Part shown: positions 1-11,039 of the stretch, one piece after another
Layout: every line of letters starts with the position of its first letter
How positions within the stretch are numbered: position 1 is the first letter of the stretch
DNA from: Pseudo-nitzschia pungens
Lineage: Eukaryota; Bacillariophyta; Bacillariophyceae; Bacillariales; Bacillariaceae
DNA: 64,000 bases
Direction of reading: 5' to 3'
Assembly: GCA_037355855.1 (NCBI GenBank)
Contig: CM074761.1
Location: forward strand, 6,515,688-6,579,687
Translations under genes and position numbers: made by a program
Notes under the pieces: model-generated
The model's input: the letters and a program-made list of their open reading frames with translations, nothing else
What the model was told of the DNA's origin: nothing
The model's database searches: none

Positions 1-267
1 GTCGTGCAACACCTGGAAGAAACGATCACTCCCGTCGTCGTCGGTGTGATTCGGACAATTTTGTTCTTCGCTCCCACGGTGTTGTTTGTCTATATTGCGT
101 GCAACGTCGTGGTCTCGACGAGAAACAGAAACGGAAACAGCAATGCGAGACGCCAAGGCGACGCGAGAGGAAGACGGCCTCGACCAAACGGGCTGGATGG
201 GATGACGGAAGCATTGGACCAAGCGATGTTAAACGAAGCTCTGCGGCGATCGATCAACGAGACATAA
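1..267 (+). CDS. C-terminal end of a membrane protein (5' partial)
   Basis: The frame is open from the first base of the window and ends at the TAA at 265-267, so this is most likely the last exon of a gene that begins upstream. The visible 88 residues contain one strongly hydrophobic stretch (roughly residues 12-38, rich in V, I, L and F), followed by a basic, asparagine- and arginine-rich tail and an acidic/amphipathic end. That pattern fits a single-pass or tail-anchored membrane protein with a soluble C-terminus. No family was recognised. The initiation codon and the number of missing exons cannot be judged from this window. Confidence 0.45.
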   Translation, partial: VVQHLEETITPVVVGVIRTILFFAPTVLFVYIACNVVVSTRNRNGNSNARRQGDARGRRPRPNGLDGMTEALDQAMLNEALRRSINET

Positions 268-825
268 AAGAAGATCATCGTGTTATATAGTGTAATACGA
301 AATAGAAGTATTAGTACCAGTAGTAATAGTAGTAGTACTACTACTAGTGGTGAATCCAAGACTATCGATAGAACAGACCGGCACCTCGACCGGTTTGCTT
401 GCTCTTGCTGTATATCTCCAAGCTTGCCTCAGGACCTATCAGCTTAAACCCAGTTTCAGGTACCGGTACATTGTAGCTTAAACCCAGTTTCAGCTACTAC
501 GTGCGTAGTACATTGTAATATCTAGAGGTTCGGCTAATGACTTTTTTGATTTTTCAAATAATTGGATTCCGTATTCCAAAATGCCCAAAATGGGCATCAA
601 CTGACCCCGACCGTTTAATTTCTTCCAATTTACTTCCGTTGGGCGCGCCAAAAAAAAAACGTTGTTTCATGCCATTTTATCCTAGTTGGAATTGGCGCTC
701 CGGTAAGCGTGTGGAGTTGTAAGTGTCCGTAACGTTTTTTGATTCTTTTCATCAACCATTGGATGATTATGTACCTACCTGAAATAACTGTCTTCACCGA
801 TTACGACATGCTAAATTCTAATTTA

Positions 826-920
826 TACTACGAAATTCCTAACAGCTGTCCTTCGGTTCACGTAGAAATTAGTACACAGGCACGTAGAACCAATGGACAG
901 CTGTTAAGAATTTTGTAGTA
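826..920. repeat. Imperfect 40-bp inverted repeat (hairpin, MITE-like)
   Basis: The left arm (about 826-865, containing AACAGCTGTCC) is repeated in reverse complement at about 881-920 (GGACAGCTGTT) with a few mismatches and a loop of about 15 bp. It could be a degenerate foldback MITE or a transcribed hairpin. Confidence 0.5.
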
Positions 921-1266
921 ATTGCCATACCTCATTTGTGATAATTTTCAGTGGCTTACCTGTTTCGTAAGTGTTTTTGGACAGTTCATTTTCTGCAAGA
1001 ACCCTACGTACGTACTATTAAAAACTTTTTTTTCACCATTTTTTCACTTTTGTCTCAGACTCCCTCTTCTGCCGAAGTAAGAGCTAACTTACCGGTACGT
1101 TCTAAAAATGTTATTCAATTCTAATTTTTACAACTCCACTAATTTGTGTTTTCAAGAATCACTTTAAAATTCCAATTGTTCCACTTATTGTACGGTACGT
1201 GCTGCGCTTACCGGTACGGTACGTAGCTTGTTTTCTAGTCTTGGGCGCCAAGGATAGGAAGCATCC

Positions 1267-1398
1267 GTCCATTCATCCATTCACTCATCCATCCACTCAT
1301 GCATTCACTCATCCATTCACTCATCCATTCACTCATCCATTCACTCATCCATTCACTCATCCATTCACTCATCCGTCCATTCATCCATCCATCCAGTC
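1267..1398. repeat. 12-bp minisatellite (CATTCACTCATC)n
   Basis: About ten near-identical 12-bp units lie in tandem, grading into CATC/CATTC variants at both ends. They create a repetitive reading frame that I do not regard as a gene. Confidence 0.85.
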
Positions 1399-1530
1399 AT
1401 CCATCCACCGAGAGAACAGAACCAGCTACTGCGTGCACCATAGTAGGCCACCTCGTTTCGTTTTTCTGGTTCAGTTTCCAAAACTAAACGACTGATCCAT
1501 ACCCAAGCCACAATGTCATGCCCTTGATCG

Positions 1531-1564
<34 letters not shown>

Positions 1565-1821
1565 CTGCTGCTCCATCTCCTTCTTTTCCTCTTGCTCCTA
1601 CCATCCCAAACCGCAACTGGGAAGTGCCCGCCTCGACCGACCGACCGAACGAACGAACGAACGAACGAAAACGCAACAAACTACGACGCAACAAAACACC
1701 AGAATACGACACACAACACACAACAAATAATACAGTAAGATACAACACAGCAAGAAAAACGCAGCAAAAACACCACTAACGAATCCATCGATCCATCGAT
1801 CCATCTATCCATCCATTCATC

Positions 1822-2604
1822 ATGGCGTTTCGGTTTCCGTTTCGCATTCGCAGCGGCGAGCTCCAGAGCATCCCTCCCCGGAGGTCCCCCTTCGCGACGG
1901 GCAACGCCAACCGGTGCCGGGTGCTTTGGGCACCCTTCTCGGTTCGACCGAACGGTGCGCTCGCGAGAACGCTCGCCGGTGCGGTTGCGAAAGCGAGTGA
2001 CGCCACCATCCACCGCGTCGTTAGCGCAATCAAAAGCGAAAACGAAACCAAAGGCCGACCCACCGAGCGGCGGGGGTCTCCGGAGCCGCTGCCTTTGCGT
2101 TCGCCTTTGCCTTCTCCTTTGCCTTCTTTGCGTTCGCCGTCGCCGTTGCGTCTCCTGAACAAGTCGCTGTACGAGGAATCGCAGAGGTGCCCTCGATTGG
2201 GATGGTTCTCCCGCCGGAATCGCCTCCCGTCGCAGCAAGCGAACGCGAAGGATCCGGCGTTCCGACCGAATCCCGGCAGCAGCAGCAACAGGACCACCAA
2301 CAACAAACAGAGCACCGTGATGAGAGACTTTCTCGCGCGACAGGGCAGGGACTTTGAAGCCTACGTCTGCGCCCACAAATATGGATACGGACACGAACAC
2401 GGACACGGACACGGAAACGGAGTTGGGCAGCCTCCGGATGCCGAGGCTTCGACTCGGACGGTGTCCGCTGCCCGCAACGAACAACCTTCGGATCGCATCA
2501 TCGCCGTCGTCGACGAAGCGTCCCCGGACGTTGCGGCGAGCGTCACCTCGGTCCTCATGGCGCCACGGTCGTTGTCGTCATCGTCATCGTCATCGTCATC
2601 GTTG

Positions 2605-2639
<35 letters not shown>

Positions 2640-5085
2640 CTCTTCCCGACCGGACGTTGTGCTCCAGCCCACCTTTCGCTGGGGCAACCTCGTAGCGCGA
2701 GCCGACGTGGCCGTCCGACAAGGACGGCGATGCGGGAATGCTCCTGCACAAACACACGCACAAACACACGCACAAACACAAACTCCTCCCCCCGCAGAGG
2801 ATTCTTGTGCCGCTGCGAGGGATGCCTGGGAAATCGTGGAGATCAAGAGCGCCACCGTGTCGTCGTTGCGCAAAAAGATTCCCGACCTCGCCTTTGCGGT
2901 GCACGTCGCGCGGTTGGCGGGATGCTCCGTCGAACGAGCCTCGCTGGTCATGGTGAATCCGAATTACGTCCGGCCCAACGACAAAAACGATGACGAAAAC
3001 GAAAACGACACCGCCGTAACGCGTCCGACGAGTCGCGGTGCCAATGGCGGTAAGGGGGACGACGAGAGAAACGAGGATTGCCCCCAAAATTCCCTCTACA
3101 CCACCATCGATTGCACGGACCTCGTGAACGAGTACATTCGCAATCGCAACATGAACGAGACCGTGGCAGTCATCGACCGCGTCACCGGGGAGGGGGGCAA
3201 GGAACACGTCCGTGACAGTGACAACGACAGTGACAACGACCATGACAGTGACAGTGACAGTGACAACGACCATACCAATGGCAATGGCAATGGCAATGGC
3301 AATGGCAATGGCAATGGCAATGGCAGTCACGACGATTCCGAGCCCCCCCCGGTCGAGTACAAGCTGGTCTGTGGCAAGTGCGAACTCTTTGGAATCGAGT
3401 GCGCGACGACTCGGACTACAACCTCTGCGAAAGCATCTGCATCCACGGCACAATCGCAACGCCACCAATCCGGCGAGGGGGAGAGCAATGCTGCTAGTAC
3501 CGATGCTACTACTACTACTACTTCTAGTACCGATACTACTACGATTGGGCCACCCCTCGAAACGCGGGAGCACACCATCTGGGAACTCCCGCGGCTCTCG
3601 GCCAAGCGCTTCCCCGAACTCCTCGAGCGATCGCTCCCGACGCTCAAACTCGTCGACCTGGACCTGACTAGCAGGGGCAACGGCAACGGCAACGGCAGCA
3701 TCGGCAGCACCGGGACGTCTCGGGAGCAGCAAGCGAGGGAGGACGAGGTGGAACGTTCGCTCCTGACGGAGGCCCAGCGAAAGCACCGGGAGTGCGTCCT
3801 CCGCAACGAACCGGTGGTGTGGAATCCCTCTCTGCTCCGGAAGGACCTGGAGGCGATCCATATCCAATCGCAAGGACAGTCGCAAGGACAAGGACAAAGC
3901 GGTCCGGCCGCGGTCTGGTACCTCGACTTTGAGGCCGTGTCCGTCCTGTACCCGCCCTACCCGGGAATGTCGCCCTACGAAACCATGCCCACGCAGTATT
4001 CGCTCCATCGTCGCACGGTGGTGGCTGCTCCTGCGGATGCGGATGTGGATGCTGCTGCGGATGGCAATGGCAATGGCAATGGCAATGGCAATGGCAATGA
4101 CAATTCCAGTGGCAATGGCAATGACAGTGACAGTGGCAATGACAATGACAATTCCAGTGGCAACAACAAGGGCATCCTCCGCTGGACGGGTGTCGCGACC
4201 GGCGACGACACACCGGAAGAGGAGCTCTTCCACACGGACTACCTGGCGGACCCGCGGCGGGATTGTCGGAGGGAATTCGTGGAGCGACTCCTGGCAGATC
4301 TGGGGTACGACTCGCACCCGCACTCGCACCCGCGTCGCACCGGCGCGGCGGTCGGTCCGAGCACGGCATCCGCCGCCCTCGGCCCCGTTCTGGTTTATTC
4401 CTCCTACGAAGAACGGCAGCTGTCCAAACTCGCCCGCGACTTTCCGGAGCACTCGCCCGCCCTCCGCGACATCATCGATCACCGGCTGGTCGATCTCGAA
4501 CCCATCGTCCGCAAGCGCATCTCCCATCCCTGCTTTCGAGGCCGGTCCGGCATCAAGGTGACGCTTCCGGCGCTGGTGCCGGGATTCGAAACCGCCTACG
4601 ACGAGCTGCTGGGTGGTGGCAATGGAAATTGCAACGGCAATGGCAACGAAGGAATCGCCGACGGGGGTGCGGCCGCGGCAGCCTTTGCGGAGATGATTTC
4701 GAGGGCCCAGATATCGGACGTTGACGACGACGACGACGGCGCTTTCGATCGAACGAGGACCGCCCTGTTGGAATACTGCAAGCTCGACACACTGGCCTTG
4801 GTCGAGATCCACAAGGCGTTGTGGAAACTTCTTTTGGAACACGAACAGCGAGAAGAAAGACAACAAGGGCAACAACAACAACGACAACTCCAACTGCAAC
4901 ACGAACCAAGAAAGGAGGCCGCTTTTGCGAGTCGGGTCGGAACCGAACAAAGCCTGGGGAGTCGCACAGTGGTCCAGCTCAAAGCTATGCTTCGGGATCG
5001 CGGGTTGAAGGTATCGGGGAGAAAAGCCGAGCTCGTCCAGCGTCTGATCGCAAGTCGCGAGTGCGGTGCGAGGGATCCTCGATGA
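1822..5085 (+). CDS. DUF2779-type dual nuclease (Cas4-like plus DnaQ-like) with C-terminal SAP domain
   Basis: This intronless frame of 1087 codons starts at the ATG at 1822. A KSxYxxxxxCPRLxWF motif (Cys123) opens a RecB/Cas4-like PD-(D/E)XK nuclease with Asp295 and an E340-I-K342 core. Cys517, Cys520 and Cys527 follow; with Cys123 they could bind a 4Fe-4S cluster as in Cas4/AddB. A second nuclease-like half carries YLDFEA (Asp702, Glu704), a central VYSSYEE block and YCKLDT (Asp989), matching the DnaQ-like part of bacterial DUF2779 proteins. Residues of about 1043-1078 form a SAP DNA-binding motif. Long Ser, Gly-Asn, Asp-Ser and Gln tracts lie between the conserved blocks, so the protein is much longer than I would expect of bacterial relatives. 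The family is mainly bacterial, which suggests transfer into an ancestor. The first ~110 residues are basic and could be a targeting extension. DNA processing is inferred; the substrate is unknown. Confidence 0.75.
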
Positions 5086-5124
5086 CGGTGGACGGCGACG
5101 GCGACGACCAAGCGAGGGGCATGA

Positions 5125-5720
5125 TCCAATGAGCCTTTGAATTGCTGGGACGTTTCTCGGGTTACAAACATGACAAAAATGTTTCCGAAATCATCTTTCA
5201 ACCAGCCCGTCGACAGAGGGGACGTTTCTCGGGTAATAGACATGACAAACATGTTTCATAATTCATCTTTCCACCAACCCATCAACAGATGGGACGTTTC
5301 TCGGGTAATAGACACGACAAACATATTTCATAATTCATCTTTCAACCAACCCATCAACGGATGGAACGTATCTCAGGTGAACTCCATGTATTTCATGTTT
5401 GAAAAATCATCGTTCAACCAGTGCTTAAATTCGTGGGCAAACTTGCTTTTACCTGATTTGCAGCACGATGTTTCACCCTATGTCTGTGAAACTTTATCAC
5501 CCAGCCACAAACCAAGCTCTAGTCCAAGCACAATGCCAAGCATGCAGCCGAGTGGTCTTCCTAGCGTACAACCAAGCATGCAGCCCAGTGTGAAGCCCAG
5601 CTCGTTTCCTTCATCATCACCCAGCCACAAACCAAGCTCCAGTCCAAGCAACAATGTCAAGTGTGGAACCTAATTTGAATCCCAGCCCCGTTCCTTCATC
5701 GTCAACAACTTTTTTGTCCA
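5125..5720 (+). pseudogene. Fragment of BspA-like (DUF285) surface protein with PSxxPS tail
   Basis: The frame opens after a stop at 5122-5124, with no proper N-terminus. It holds four repeats of the type W-D-V-S-R-V-x-x-M-x-x-M-F-x-x-S-S-F-N-Q-P, diagnostic of the DUF285/BspA leucine-rich-like family expanded in diatoms. A Pro-Ser-rich tail (S-H-K-P-S, M-Q-P-S and similar units) follows and ends at 5673. Just before that end the Pro-Ser frame continues in another frame (about 5653-5720), so a small indel has broken it. Intact family members are secreted or surface proteins; this copy lacks a signal peptide and start. It lies only about 40 bp downstream of the nuclease gene. Confidence 0.7.
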
Positions 5721-5935
5721 ATCTACATCATACTGATTGTGATTTTTTTTGGCTCAATTTACGGTTGAGCTGTCATCCCTGTCTCAGGGAAAGACTTTCA
5801 GCGCCTTGTTTTGATGTGCATTGTTGGAACTGATTGCCCATTCAGTCATGTTCATCCGAACTGTTGGATCACATCTGCAATCACTGACATGGCAGCAGCT
5901 TTTAAAGGTTTGACTTTATTTAATGAACCACTTCA

Positions 5936-6885
5936 TTGCCGGGATACACAGAAAGTCACTTCCTCAAGACGACACAAAGGTTTCCCATGAAAGTTTCTAA
6001 AGGAGAGGGCATAGTAATTATGGACAGCGCAGGGGGAAATAGGCCTACAGTGACTGAGAAAGCATGGACCAAGGTTGGAGGAGAGACCGGCTTGACCTCA
6101 GCTGTGAGACCTTTTATGTCAAGCGACGTAATGGATGGTCACTCAGTGGTGAGTGCAGTGACCAAAGCAACCATCCTGGGAAGAGAAGATCCAGTTCTGT
6201 TGCTGGTCCAGTTTGCAACCTACATCACTGAAGACTAGGACAGCACAGAAGGGGAGTCCCTGTTAACAACAATCGACATGGGAGATCACGGAGTGAGAGT
6301 AGGAGTTCAACCTCAATTCCCAGACTGTGGGATCAAGAATGGGAATACCTTCCTCCCTTTTTGGCATGATGAAGAGAAAGTCTTTTTCAAGTTGTCCAAG
6401 CCAAATGAAGGAGAGCTAGACTCATTGGAGTGATTTGAGTTAAATTCTCCTGCACCACCAGATCTCAGGGAATATCCAATGCTCAGGCGCAAGAGAAATT
6501 ACCAGCGATTCAGTTTTGGTCAACTCCCCATGCTTGAATTGAGAAAAAGGATGGCAATGCTCCCTGAGAGAACTGTGAAGAAGACTTAGAAAATACAACC
6601 CAGTTTTATACAGAGATTGAAGAAGAGAACAGGGAAATTCCAAGGAAGCATTAAAGGAAGCATTCTAAGGCATTCCACTACAAGCGCCAGAATAAGCCAG
6701 TTGCAACTGACTATACCTATTTCTCCCAAAAGAAAAGCCAAGGTCACAATGGAGGACAGTTTTTCTGTGGAGTCAAGTCAAAGAAATGGTCGTACCATCC
6801 ATTGAAAACAGTTTCCCAATGTACCAATGCCCTAAAGGATTACCTACAAAACGAACATACCGCACCATCCGTTCTGTTACGCAAG
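5936..6885 (+). pseudogene. Ty1/copia-like retrotransposon remnant (protease to integrase region)
   Basis: One frame runs from about 5936 to 6805, interrupted by stops at 6236, 6431 and 6587. It then continues in another frame (C-G-V-K-S-K-K-W, P-L-K-T) to about 6885. It contains a D-S-A-G-G-N-R-P segment resembling the retroviral-type protease active site (D-S-G), and a stretch resembling the diatom copia-like polyprotein between protease and integrase. No LTRs, reverse transcriptase or RNase H remain nearby. Assignment to copia rather than another LTR group rests on remembered similarity to diatom polyproteins and is tentative. Confidence 0.5.
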
Positions 6886-6935
6886 GTTACGGCAAGGTTA
6901 CGGCAAGGTTACGGCAAGGTTACGGCAAGGTTACC
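6883..6935. repeat. 11-bp tandem repeat (GGTTACGGCAA)n
   Basis: About four to five units of GGTTACGGCAA lie in tandem at the broken 3' end of the copia-like remnant, an apparently local expansion after decay of the element. Confidence 0.8.
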
Positions 6936-7494
6936 AGGTATGAGTAAGTCTTCATGTTTACGTAAAAGTATTTTACCGTTCGCATCAAGTAACAGGGACT
7001 CGTACAAGTACCAGGTAACCTTACTCGTACTAATACGAAGTACCGGTACAGTGTCCCTGAAATGCAACTGACGTTGCAAATATTATTGATAGTACAACCA
7101 CATACGGGATTCCACGTGGGATTCGATACACTAGTTGACACCATATTATTTTAGAAGTGCCTGGACCATTTTTTGTGGTCTGAGAGTAGAGTACTGGTTG
7201 CAATGCCATATATAGAAATATGGTAGAAACAATGGAATTTTACTCCCGTATTTTAACACAGGGTGTGCAACTCTTGCAACAAAAACGAGAGGCTCTTGAG
7301 TAGGGATTCATCTTTTCCCAAAACCAACTCCGAAACCAACTCCGCCAACAGAGGTGCTGCCCATTTGCTTTTGCTCACAAAATTCATCACTGAATACACA
7401 GCAATTGGACCATTTAATTACAGTAACAACAAAAAAAAGAGGAAAAAAGAGAACAGAGAAAAAAGAAACAAGCAAAACAACAACAAGAAGTAGT

Positions 7495-9777
7495 ATGCCT
7501 CGACAATTGAGTACCAACCGGGCAGCTGTACGAGCTCGTGAGCGTCGTCGACGGCAACGGGAAGCCGAAGCAGCAGAAAATGCTAGGAATTTTGCAATTG
7601 CCTTTGGTAACATGGGGACCCACTTGCTTCCTCCAGAAGATCAAGAGCGCCTTGCTAATAATCCTCCTGACCCTCCTGATGTTGCTCGGGCAATGGCTGA
7701 ACAGGAACAAGAACAACGCGCTGAACAGGAACGACAACGCCGAGCTGCTGCTGCTGCGCCGGCCCCTGCTGCTGCTTCCCCCCCCCCCCCCGCCGCTGCT
7801 GCTCATCCCCCTGCTGGTAGAGGGCCAACTGGGCGCCCAATCTACAGAGTACCAGCAGGCCCTCCCCCAGCACTTCCAAATGATGTCCATGCGCCAACCC
7901 AAGTCTACAAATACCACCGGATCTTGCTTCAGTTTATGAATTATGTGACTGGAGAGCCATACGAAAGCGATTCAATTATTCCATTAGAACAACTGAATAC
8001 AGTAAGACCACACCATCTCTTCCATTGGATGTGCTTGAAGGTGTATGGGAAGGAGAATCCTAATAAAAATGACACGCCGAAAATGAGATCAACTACAGTA
8101 TGTTACTGGAAGAAGGCTATTTCATATTTCTTTGAAACAGAGATGTGCTGGTGTGAGCAAACGCAGAAAGGGAACCCAACAAGATCCACTAAGATCAACC
8201 GGCTCATCATGGCTATTGGTCACAAGGAGTGTAAAGGCAATGGGAAGAAGTCAACTGCAGATCGTGGCTTCACCAAGGGAGAGTACTTCCAGATACTGGA
8301 TATGTTGAAAGGGCATAGTATTAATCATCTAAGGCACCAAGCAATGGTGAAATTCCAGCTCCATATGATAGCAAGGGGGGATGACTGTTGCCACGTCAAA
8401 AAGAAATGCCTGGAATAGAACTTGGCGATATACCCTGAGTACCTAACAGCACAAATGAGATGGTCCAAGAATGTTAAGGAAGAGAAGCATGCGCCAAAGC
8501 AGTGCCTGCTTGGATCTATGGACACCCGATTCTGTGTATTGCTGTCCCTTGCAATCTTCCTGGAAGTGTGGCACACTGAAGGTGGGGGCTCAATCAGTCA
8601 ATGGTTGTTTGCAGATGGTACTACAACCAGTGCTGATCCTGAGGATGTACAGGATAAGGAAGCAAATGAAACTAAGAGTACCTATCAGCAGGTGATATCA
8701 GGAGCAGTCCACAGTGATTTCTTTTGCCCAGAAGGTGACATGGCGCTGGGGACTCACTCACTGAAAAAGATGGGTGCCACTTTGGCAAGAGTTTGTGGCG
8801 CGCATTGAGATGATGTAGACTATCGGGCCCGATGGAGAACAAAAGCAATGCAGGACAGGTACACTGATATTCAGCTTGACTGGCCTGATGTTAATGCTGC
8901 AAGCAGGCTTTGCCAGAAAGGTGTCTGTTTGTACAAGTCAAAAGATGACAGTGGGCTTACAGATGAGTGGCTTGCCTCGACAATAGCACCTGGTATTAGA
9001 TCAGCGTTTGGTAATGGCGTCGCCACCATCCTTTCGAAGCCCTTGATGTGGGCTTGTTTCGATGCGCACACTGTAGAAATGGTTCCCCCAATTGTTCTTG
9101 CTTATGAGGAGTTGGATGGACACTTAGAGGAGGAGAACCCAATCCAAAGAGTGGAAGTGATCCCCACGAACAACAATGGCGTTGTCAGCTTAGACGAGAT
9201 CCCTGCAGACAAGGCAGAGATAGCGCTTGGGGCTTCCCTTGGGGGATTGCAGTGGAGGAATGCCATATATGCAAAGTTGTCGACTGTTCAAACAAATACT
9301 GCTGAGATCCGGAACCATTATCTTACAGAGGTTGCTGAACTGAAGAGATGAATGGTTCGAACGCTGATGTTGGCGGTCCGGGGTCTTCCTGCTGCTCCAG
9401 CGCATCAAAGGAATGCAATAGTTCCTGCTGATCCAGTCCCCCAGGGACTTGCTCCTTCTCGCCGGCCTGCAACTCTGCATCCCCATCCACTGACGCTGCA
9501 AGCCATGTGGTATGAGTATGTGAATGGGATCAAAGGAAGAAAGCCTGCAAGAGAGTTCAATCAAAGGGAGAGGCGTCACGAGAAGTACAAGTACTCCAGA
9601 AGAAAGATTATTTGGGGATGTGTTGAGCGCTTAACAAGGAGAGGAAATGATCTTAACACAGCCATTACTAGAAGGATTGAAAACCACTACAGATCAAACC
9701 TGTCAATGATGCAGCTGATTAATGGCATGAGACGCGACGAGAGGAATGGAGGAGCTTCCTCGCTTCAAAATTACTAG
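7495..9777 (+). pseudogene. Crypton-like tyrosine recombinase element with GCR1_C-like C-terminus
   Basis: A single frame runs from the ATG at 7495 to 9777, interrupted by TAG at 8416, TGA at 8806 and TGA at 9349. The start is basic (R-A-R-E-R-R-R-R-Q-R), then Gln/Ala/Pro-rich. From about 7900 it matches the core of diatom Crypton recombinases: H-R-I-L-L-Q-F-M, W-K-K-A-I-S-Y-F, an M-I-A-R-G-D-D segment near the first catalytic Arg, R-W-S-K-N-V, L-L-G-S-M-D, and T-H-S-L-K-K-M-G-A-T. The last corresponds to the H-x-x-R box, with Lys where Arg is normal. R-A-R-W and a candidate catalytic Tyr in D-R-Y-T-D follow. The end segment (M-W-Y-E-Y-x-x-G-I-x-G-R-K-P-A-R-E-F) resembles the GCR1_C DNA-binding domain of Cryptons. 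The stops and the altered H-x-x-R box argue for a dead copy. Confidence 0.75.
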
Positions 9778-10965
9778 TGACTTGTTGTTGGTGATGCAGC
9801 AGCTGTTGAACAGGGGAAGTACCCCTGTTGCTGCTGCTATCAGCTGCTTTCAATTTCAAGTTTATTGTTGTCCCTTTGCGGTTTGCTGTCCACTGGGGGG
9901 ATCAGTTCAGTGAATCAATTCGGTCAATCAAATCAGAGATGTTTTCGGATCAATTTTTGTCGCCTCCGCCATTAGTTGTTGATTGTTGTGTAGTAGTGTA
10001 ATACGTCTATGGTAGAAAATGTGTACATGTGCACCTTGCAGTCACCTTCATTGCTTTCAAGAGAGAATGGTTGGAGTATTGTCATGTCATGTGATCGACC
10101 CAGCATTGTCGGCTCTGTGACTGTGGCGAGAACCCATGTCAAAGATGTGTTTTTTGTTTCGATTTCGACTTGTATTTTTTTTTAGATGAAGTCCAACGCT
10201 GTTTGTGGATTTTTTTGGCTCCTCACCACACGCTGACTGACTTAGCGCTGCTGGTGCCAATGTTATGCATTACGAAGTACATTGTACATGTGTTTTGTAC
10301 TGATAGTTGCATTTAAAATTTATTTATCACCACAGTATTTCATATTTCAGTAAGTACGAAACAAGTACGAAGTTAGGAATAGTATTACTACGGTAATCTT
10401 ACGTAGTAAGAAGTACATGTACTTCGTAATTTTAAACATAACTTCAAACTCGTACAAAGTTCGTAACAATACCGAATACTGTAACAAAACTACTACGTAC
10501 CGGTAATTTCAAATTACGTACGACTAATACCTGTACTACCTGGTACTGTACCGTACAGTAATCTTACTTCGTACATTGTACGTCTAAGCTTTACGGTAAC
10601 CTTACTTACAGTGCCGTGGTAAAAAATACTACTATAGTACAGTAATAATTACGAAGTAACTTGCGGTAATACTTCGATTATTGACTTACAGTAATTAATT
10701 ATGAGGTACCGGTAACTAACCTACTACGGAACGAGCCTACTACGGAACGAGAGGAGAACGACCGAACGCGACTCCAATATTTCTACGAGTTCCCTACAAG
10801 TAAGTTTTAAAAAAGGTTACCATCACGAAAGCACAGATAACCTACTAACAAAAACAAAAATGAAAAAAAAATAAACAGCAACAAAACCACCACCACCACC
10901 ACCACCACCACCAACGACGGCAAGAAGTAATAACAAGAATAATAGAGAACAAACGACAACGATAA

Positions 10966-11010
<45 letters not shown>

Positions 11011-11039
11011 CGATAAAAACAACAACAAAAACAAACACC
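9778..11039. other. Crypton 3' tail and GTAC-rich spacer, then SF1 upstream region
   Basis: No gene is supported. 9780-9900 is a 3' untranslated tail of the Crypton, part of which recurs near 55,005-55,080. About 10,260-10,720 is dense in GTAC, TACGTA and ACCGGT words. A CAC trinucleotide run (about 10,887-10,912) and an AAC run (about 10,968-11,010) lie just before the SF1 ATG and probably fall in its 5' leader. Confidence 0.6.

Larger units (their letters stand above)
268..1821. other. Intergenic region with hairpin and minisatellites
   Basis: No gene is supported. The region contains a 19-bp direct repeat (442-460 and 476-494), a long imperfect hairpin at 826-920, a 12-bp CATTCACTCATC minisatellite, a GTTGTC hexamer run near 1529-1564 and CGAA/CCAT short repeats just before the ATG at 1822. 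Short ORFs across it are low-complexity. Confidence 0.7.

Noticed and set aside
1199..1748. Short ORFs rich in His-Pro-Phe-Thr or Arg-Cys
   Set aside because: They are readings of the 12-bp minisatellite and the GTTGTC hexamers.
2632..4950. 772-residue minus-strand ORF
   Set aside because: It lies antisense to the nuclease gene, is made of repeats opposite its Gly-Asn and Ser tracts, and has no domain. It is a shadow frame.
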